Assembly (NCBI GenBank): GCA_023434855.1 | Contig: JAEYSJ010000096.1 | Location: forward strand, 14,749 to 78,748 | Direction of reading: 5' to 3' | Length of the DNA: 64,000 bases | Source: Bacillota bacterium | GTDB taxonomy: Bacteria; Bacillota_C; Negativicutes; JAEYSJ01 | In this document: positions 60,329-64,000 of the stretch, one piece after another | Position numbering within the stretch: position 1 is the stretch's first letter | Layout: every line of letters starts with the position of its first letter | Made by a program: the position numbers and the translations under genes | The notes under the pieces: model-generated | What the model saw: only the letters and a program-made list of their open reading frames with translations | Databases searched by the model: none | What the model was told of the DNA's origin: nothing

Positions 60329-63300
60329 GCAGTCTGAATTTATCCGAATGGGCCCTTAAGCATAAACAGTTAGTCTATTTTTTTGTGATATTGATCTTCA
60401 TTATGGGGATATTCTCCTATCAGCAGCTAGGCAGGATGGAAGATCCGGATTTTGTAATTCGCACAATGCTGGTTTCGGTCGCCTGGCCGGGGGCCAGTGC
60501 CCGTGAAGTGGAAGAGCAGGTAACAGACAAAATTGAGAAAAAGCTGCAAGATACTCCTGGGCTGGACTATCTGAAGAGTTATTCGCGGCCGGGACAATCA
60601 GTTATCTATGTCAACTTAAAGGAATCAACCAATGAAAAAGATGTCCGGCCAACTTGGCTTGAAGTCCGCAACATGGTTAACGATATCCAAAGTACACTGC
60701 CCGCTGGGGTGGTCGGGCCATCTTTCAATGACCGGTTTGATGATGTGTTTGGCTGTATATATGCACTCACTGCTGATGGATACACTTATGAGGAAATGCG
60801 GGACAGGGCGGAAAAAATCCGCAGGACCATACTAGGTGTAAAAAATGTTAAAAAGGTTGATCTTTTTGGCGTTCAGCCTGAAAAAATATATATTGAGATG
60901 GAAAACAGCAAGTTAGCGCAACTCGGTATAGATCCTAATGTTATCGTTAATGCTGTCAAGACACAGAACGCCATGACGGCTTCAGGGATGATTGATACGG
61001 CATCGGACAATGTGTATTTACGGGTCACAGGGATGTTTGCAGATGTGGACAGCCTTCGCAATTTGCCCATCCGGGTAAATGAACGCACCTTCCGTTTGGG
61101 GGATATTGCCAAGATACAACGCAGTTACATTGATCCCATCGAACCTAAAATGTATTTTAACGGCCAACCGGCAATAGGCATCGAAGTTTCTATGGACAAA
61201 GGCGGAAACATCCTCAATCTTGGAGATGATTTGGATAAAACGATGACCCAGATAAAGAAGGATTTGCCGCTTGGTCTGGAAATTAACCAAGTATCCAGTC
61301 AGCCGGAAGTTGTCAAAGAATCCATTGGTGAATTCATTAAATCATTGCGCGAAGCGATCATAATCGTATTAATTGTCAGCTTTCTCAGTCTGGGTATACG
61401 GACAGGGATTGTGGTGGCCTTGTGTATCCCCCTGGTTATTGCCGCCATTTTTGTTTGCATGAAAATCTGGGGGATAGATTTGCATAAAATTTCATTAGGC
61501 GCTTTGATCATTGCATTAGGATTACTGGTAGATGATGCGATTATTGCGGTGGAAATGATGACCGTAAAATTGGAGCAAGGCTGGGAACGCTTTGAAGCTG
61601 CCTGTTATGCTTATACGGCTACGGCTTTTCCGATGCTGACCGGCACATTAATCACCTGTGCGGGATTTATACCCATTGGCTTTGCTAAGGGTAATGCAGC
61701 AGAATTTACCGGCAGTATTTTTACGGTGGTAACAATCGCTCTGGTAATTTCCTGGTTCGTGTCAGTTTTGGTAACTCCTTTACTGGGTTATAAACTAATT
61801 AAGCCAAAACACCAGACTTGTGAAGAGCATAATGTTTATAATTCCAAATTTTACCGGATTTTCCGGCAGATGCTGATCTGGTGCCTAAATCATCGTAAGC
61901 TTGTACTTAGTATAACCTTTGTATGTTTCCTCGGCTCCATATTTCTCTTGAAATTTGTCAGGCAGGAATTCTTTCCGCCGTCAATTCGCACTGAGCTTAT
62001 CGTTGAGCTGACTTTGCCGGAAGGATCGTCGCTTGCGGCTACGGAACAGGAAGCCCAAAGTTTTGCTGCAAATCTTGTCGGAGATCCGGATATTGAAAAT
62101 TATAGCTATTATGTCGGGCAGGGAGCACCACGTTTTGTACTGACTACTGATCCGATATTGCCGGAATCCAACTATGCTCAGTTTGTTATTGTGACCAAAA
62201 ATTTAGACTCCCGTAAAGCCTTAAATGACAAGATCAATAAATTGTTTGCCGAAAAGTTTGAGAATGTGCGTGGCAATGTCAAACTCATCCAGACAGGTCC
62301 ACCATCCCCATACCCTGTGATGCTGCGCGTTACCGGATACGACCATGAAAAGGTGCGCGAGATTGCTAAACAGGTGAGCGATGTAATGGCAGGTAACCCC
62401 AATATCATCAACATCAATTTTGACTGGAACGAAAAGAATAAAATTATGCACCTGGCTATTGATCAGGATAAGGCCAGAATGCTGGGGGTTGATAGTCAAA
62501 GTCTGGCGCTGGATTTGCAGACGCAAATTTCCGGGTTAGCGATTTCCGAGTTTTATGAACAAGATAAGACTGTTGGTATTATCTTTCGTATGGATGCCCA
62601 AGATCGGAAAGATTTAGCCAAAGTTAAAGATCTTCCCATCCATATCGGCAGTGGCAAATTTATTCCTTTGGACCAAATTGCCAAAATCAGCTATAACGCT
62701 GAAGAAGGCTTAATCTGGCGGCGCGACCTCAAACCGACAATAACCGTGCAGGCCGGAATAATTTCAGGGGTGACCGGAAATGACGTCACGAAGAAAGTAT
62801 ATGAAGACCTAAAGACTGTGCGGGAAAGCCTGCCACCCGGTTATAGTATTGATATTGGTGGTTCTCTGGAAAGAAGTAACACGTCGATGGACTTTTTGTT
62901 ACAGCCGGTGCCAGCGATGATTGTGATTATTCTGATCCTCCTCATGCTCCAGCTTCAGAAGATGTCATTGATGTTGCTTGCCATGCTTACCGCACCGTTG
63001 GGGATAATCGGCGTAAGTCTGGCGATGCTGCTGACAATGCGCCCGATGGGGTTTGTGGCTGAACTGGGAATTTTAGCGCTTAGCGGAATGATTATCCGTA
63101 ATTCGGTGATTCTGATTGATCAGATTGAAAAGCATATCAAAGACGGGCAATCGCCCTGGGATGCCATTATTGATTCGGCCGTACTTAGATTTAGGCCAAT
63201 CATGCTTACTGCTGCGGCGGCTATATTAGGCATGATTCCTCTGATTCCGACTACATTTTGGGGTCCGATGGCTGTAGCGATGGCCGGTGGTTTGTTTGGC

Positions 63301-63435
63301 GCTACGGTGTTAACACTGTTGGTTTTGCCGACGATGTATGCGGCCTGGTTCAAAGTCAGTAACAATGAAGATAAAGTTACCAGCGGCAACGCGCAGGCTA
63401 CCCAAGAAGGGAATTCCGGTCTGCCAAGTCTGTAG
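60325..63435 (+). CDS. RND-family efflux pump (AcrB/MexF-like permease)
   Basis: A 1036-residue inner-membrane proton antiporter with twelve helices and two large periplasmic loops. The proton-relay pair is D403-D404 in GLLVDDAIIAVEMM. Other landmarks are the N-terminal DPDFVIRTMLVSVAWPGASA, the REVEEQVTDKIEKKL porter segment and the C-terminal half with FVAELGILALSGMIIRNSVI. Overall it fits the short HAE1-like group that handles drugs, solvents or lipids. It is translationally coupled (ATGA overlap) to the adaptor. The upstream TetR is the likely regulator. Confidence 0.93.
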   Translation: MSSLNLSEWALKHKQLVYFFVILIFIMGIFSYQQLGRMEDPDFVIRTMLVSVAWPGASAREVEEQVTDKIEKKLQDTPGLDYLKSYSRPGQSVIYVNLKESTNEKDVRPTWLEVRNMVNDIQSTLPAGVVGPSFNDRFDDVFGCIYALTADGYTYEEMRDRAEKIRRTILGVKNVKKVDLFGVQPEKIYIEMENSKLAQLGIDPNVIVNAVKTQNAMTASGMIDTASDNVYLRVTGMFADVDSLRNLPIRVNERTFRLGDIAKIQRSYIDPIEPKMYFNGQPAIGIEVSMDKGGNILNLGDDLDKTMTQIKKDLPLGLEINQVSSQPEVVKESIGEFIKSLREAIIIVLIVSFLSLGIRTGIVVALCIPLVIAAIFVCMKIWGIDLHKISLGALIIALGLLVDDAIIAVEMMTVKLEQGWERFEAACYAYTATAFPMLTGTLITCAGFIPIGFAKGNAAEFTGSIFTVVTIALVISWFVSVLVTPLLGYKLIKPKHQTCEEHNVYNSKFYRIFRQMLIWCLNHRKLVLSITFVCFLGSIFLLKFVRQEFFPPSIRTELIVELTLPEGSSLAATEQEAQSFAANLVGDPDIENYSYYVGQGAPRFVLTTDPILPESNYAQFVIVTKNLDSRKALNDKINKLFAEKFENVRGNVKLIQTGPPSPYPVMLRVTGYDHEKVREIAKQVSDVMAGNPNIININFDWNEKNKIMHLAIDQDKARMLGVDSQSLALDLQTQISGLAISEFYEQDKTVGIIFRMDAQDRKDLAKVKDLPIHIGSGKFIPLDQIAKISYNAEEGLIWRRDLKPTITVQAGIISGVTGNDVTKKVYEDLKTVRESLPPGYSIDIGGSLERSNTSMDFLLQPVPAMIVIILILLMLQLQKMSLMLLAMLTAPLGIIGVSLAMLLTMRPMGFVAELGILALSGMIIRNSVILIDQIEKHIKDGQSPWDAIIDSAVLRFRPIMLTAAAAILGMIPLIPTTFWGPMAVAMAGGLFGATVLTLLVLPTMYAAWFKVSNNEDKVTSGNAQATQEGNSGLPSL

Positions 63436-63532
63436 CCTATAAAGTATGGCAACAAATTCTTTGCATTTTGTGCCAAAGCATTTAAAAAAGCAATACCTAT
63501 TACTATCCAAGCAGAAGAGAAGGAGTATACGA

Positions 63533-64000
63533 ATGTTTGTTTTTCAGCTTATTCATCAGGGAGTAGACAATCAAGTCGCCTTTTATGGAAAAACCAATGT
63601 AACATATAATAGACTCCAAGTTGAAGTAACTGCATATAAGAACTTTTTTTGTCAGTCTGGGATACGGGCAGGGAACAACGTTGGGTTATACTTGCGCAAT
63701 TCAGTTGAATTCGTATTTTGCTACATGGCAGTTATAAGTTTAGGTGCAGTGGTAGTACCATTGAATTACCAGCTTACTTTCAGAGAAATTGCTTGTATTG
63801 TAAAGGATGCTCAGATGAAGCACTTGATTACGGCGCACTCTATTGCACTGAATGATGCGCTTAAACAATATGGCGGACAACAGGAAGTTACCCAACTCGC
63901 CCTTGAGGAGTTTAAAGCGAGACTAACCTTTGAAGAAAAAGAAGGGGTTTCCTTAGGGGATTGCGGGTTTACTGAGGACGATCCTTGTGCGATTATATAC
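63533..64000 (+). CDS. AMP-dependent acyl-CoA synthetase/ligase (5' part)
   Basis: The first 156 codons of an ANL-superfamily adenylating enzyme that runs off the window. The start shows the typical fold: VAFYGKTNVTYNRLQVEV, GIRAGNNVGLYLRNSVEFVF, then GAVVVPLNYQLTFREIACIV and EDDPCAIIY, where the P-loop (YTSGTTG) should follow next. GAGAAGGAGTATACGA precedes the ATG. Substrate (long-chain fatty acid, luciferin-like or other) cannot be read from this part. It follows the RND pump by about 100 bases. Confidence 0.8.
   Translation, partial: MFVFQLIHQGVDNQVAFYGKTNVTYNRLQVEVTAYKNFFCQSGIRAGNNVGLYLRNSVEFVFCYMAVISLGAVVVPLNYQLTFREIACIVKDAQMKHLITAHSIALNDALKQYGGQQEVTQLALEEFKARLTFEEKEGVSLGDCGFTEDDPCAIIY

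Overview
The window looks like chromosome of a spore-forming, diderm (outer-membrane) Firmicute, most likely a Negativicute of the Sporomusaceae type (Sporomusa/Pelosinus relatives). Three things suggest this: Firmicute signatures (a T-box leader, strong AGGAGG ribosome sites, a czcD-type leader), genes that need an outer membrane (a TonB-dependent receptor, an RND pump with its adaptor), and spore-coat-like repeat proteins. Most of the sequence is AT-rich. The mosAB pair (14.5-16.1 kb) and the TonB/ABC block (about 23-30 kb) are visibly richer in G+C and may have been acquired. No rRNA, tRNA, CRISPR array or intact insertion sequence was seen. The placement is inferred from gene content, not from a marker gene.

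Layout. 0-3 kb: a T-box leader with a CUC (Leu) specifier upstream of a 2-isopropylmalate synthase that carries a C-terminal AraC-type DNA-binding domain. 3-9 kb: an XRE membrane regulator, gene debris, a GrpB protein, a polysaccharide deacetylase and a Phd/ParE-type toxin-antitoxin pair. 9-14.4 kb: a 7TM/PAS histidine kinase, an arginine-deiminase-like enzyme and a YihY membrane protein. 14.4-16.2 kb: both subunits of a molybdenum storage protein. 17.5-22.8 kb: a phosphohexomutase, an RNase II-type nuclease, a nitroreductase, an HxlR regulator with a Cys-repeat tail and a small HMA metallochaperone. 22.9-30.9 kb: a one-direction cluster of TonB receptor, two paralogous SbmA/YddA-like ABC half-transporters, a TsaA-FmdE fusion, a GNAT and a DUF364-type protein, read here as a metal-chelate uptake and handling system. 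31-33.7 kb: a methyltransferase, a starch-binding-module protein and FabH. 34-36.9 kb: a YcaO enzyme flanked by two low-complexity repeat proteins, one almost entirely built of Cys-X-Ser-Cys units. This is the best candidate for an undescribed system.

37-47.7 kb holds mostly redox genes: a BBE-type flavoenzyme, a stand-alone corrinoid-binding protein, TlpA/CcdA, a hemerythrin, a D,D-carboxypeptidase, a TetR with a QueG-like iron-sulfur protein that share an operator sequence, a second iron-sulfur protein and MscS. 47.8-51 kb: a CDF metal exporter behind a candidate czcD (NiCo) riboswitch, then an AraC/EamA pair. 51-57 kb is tied together by four copies of a TGACTGA-N2-TCAGTCA palindrome near NDH-2, a decayed tetR copy, an intact tetR and glycogen phosphorylase; a secreted protein made of three near-identical 80-residue repeats sits inside. 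57-64 kb: a class-3 lipase, a TetR, an RND adaptor/pump pair and the start of an AMP-dependent acyl-CoA synthetase that runs off the window.

The region is rich in small pseudogene fragments: MBL hydrolase, GNAT, PNPOx, ChrA, FAD oxidoreductase, tetR and several unrecognised ones. It also has one RAYT/REP-like palindromic element. This suggests repeated insertion and decay.
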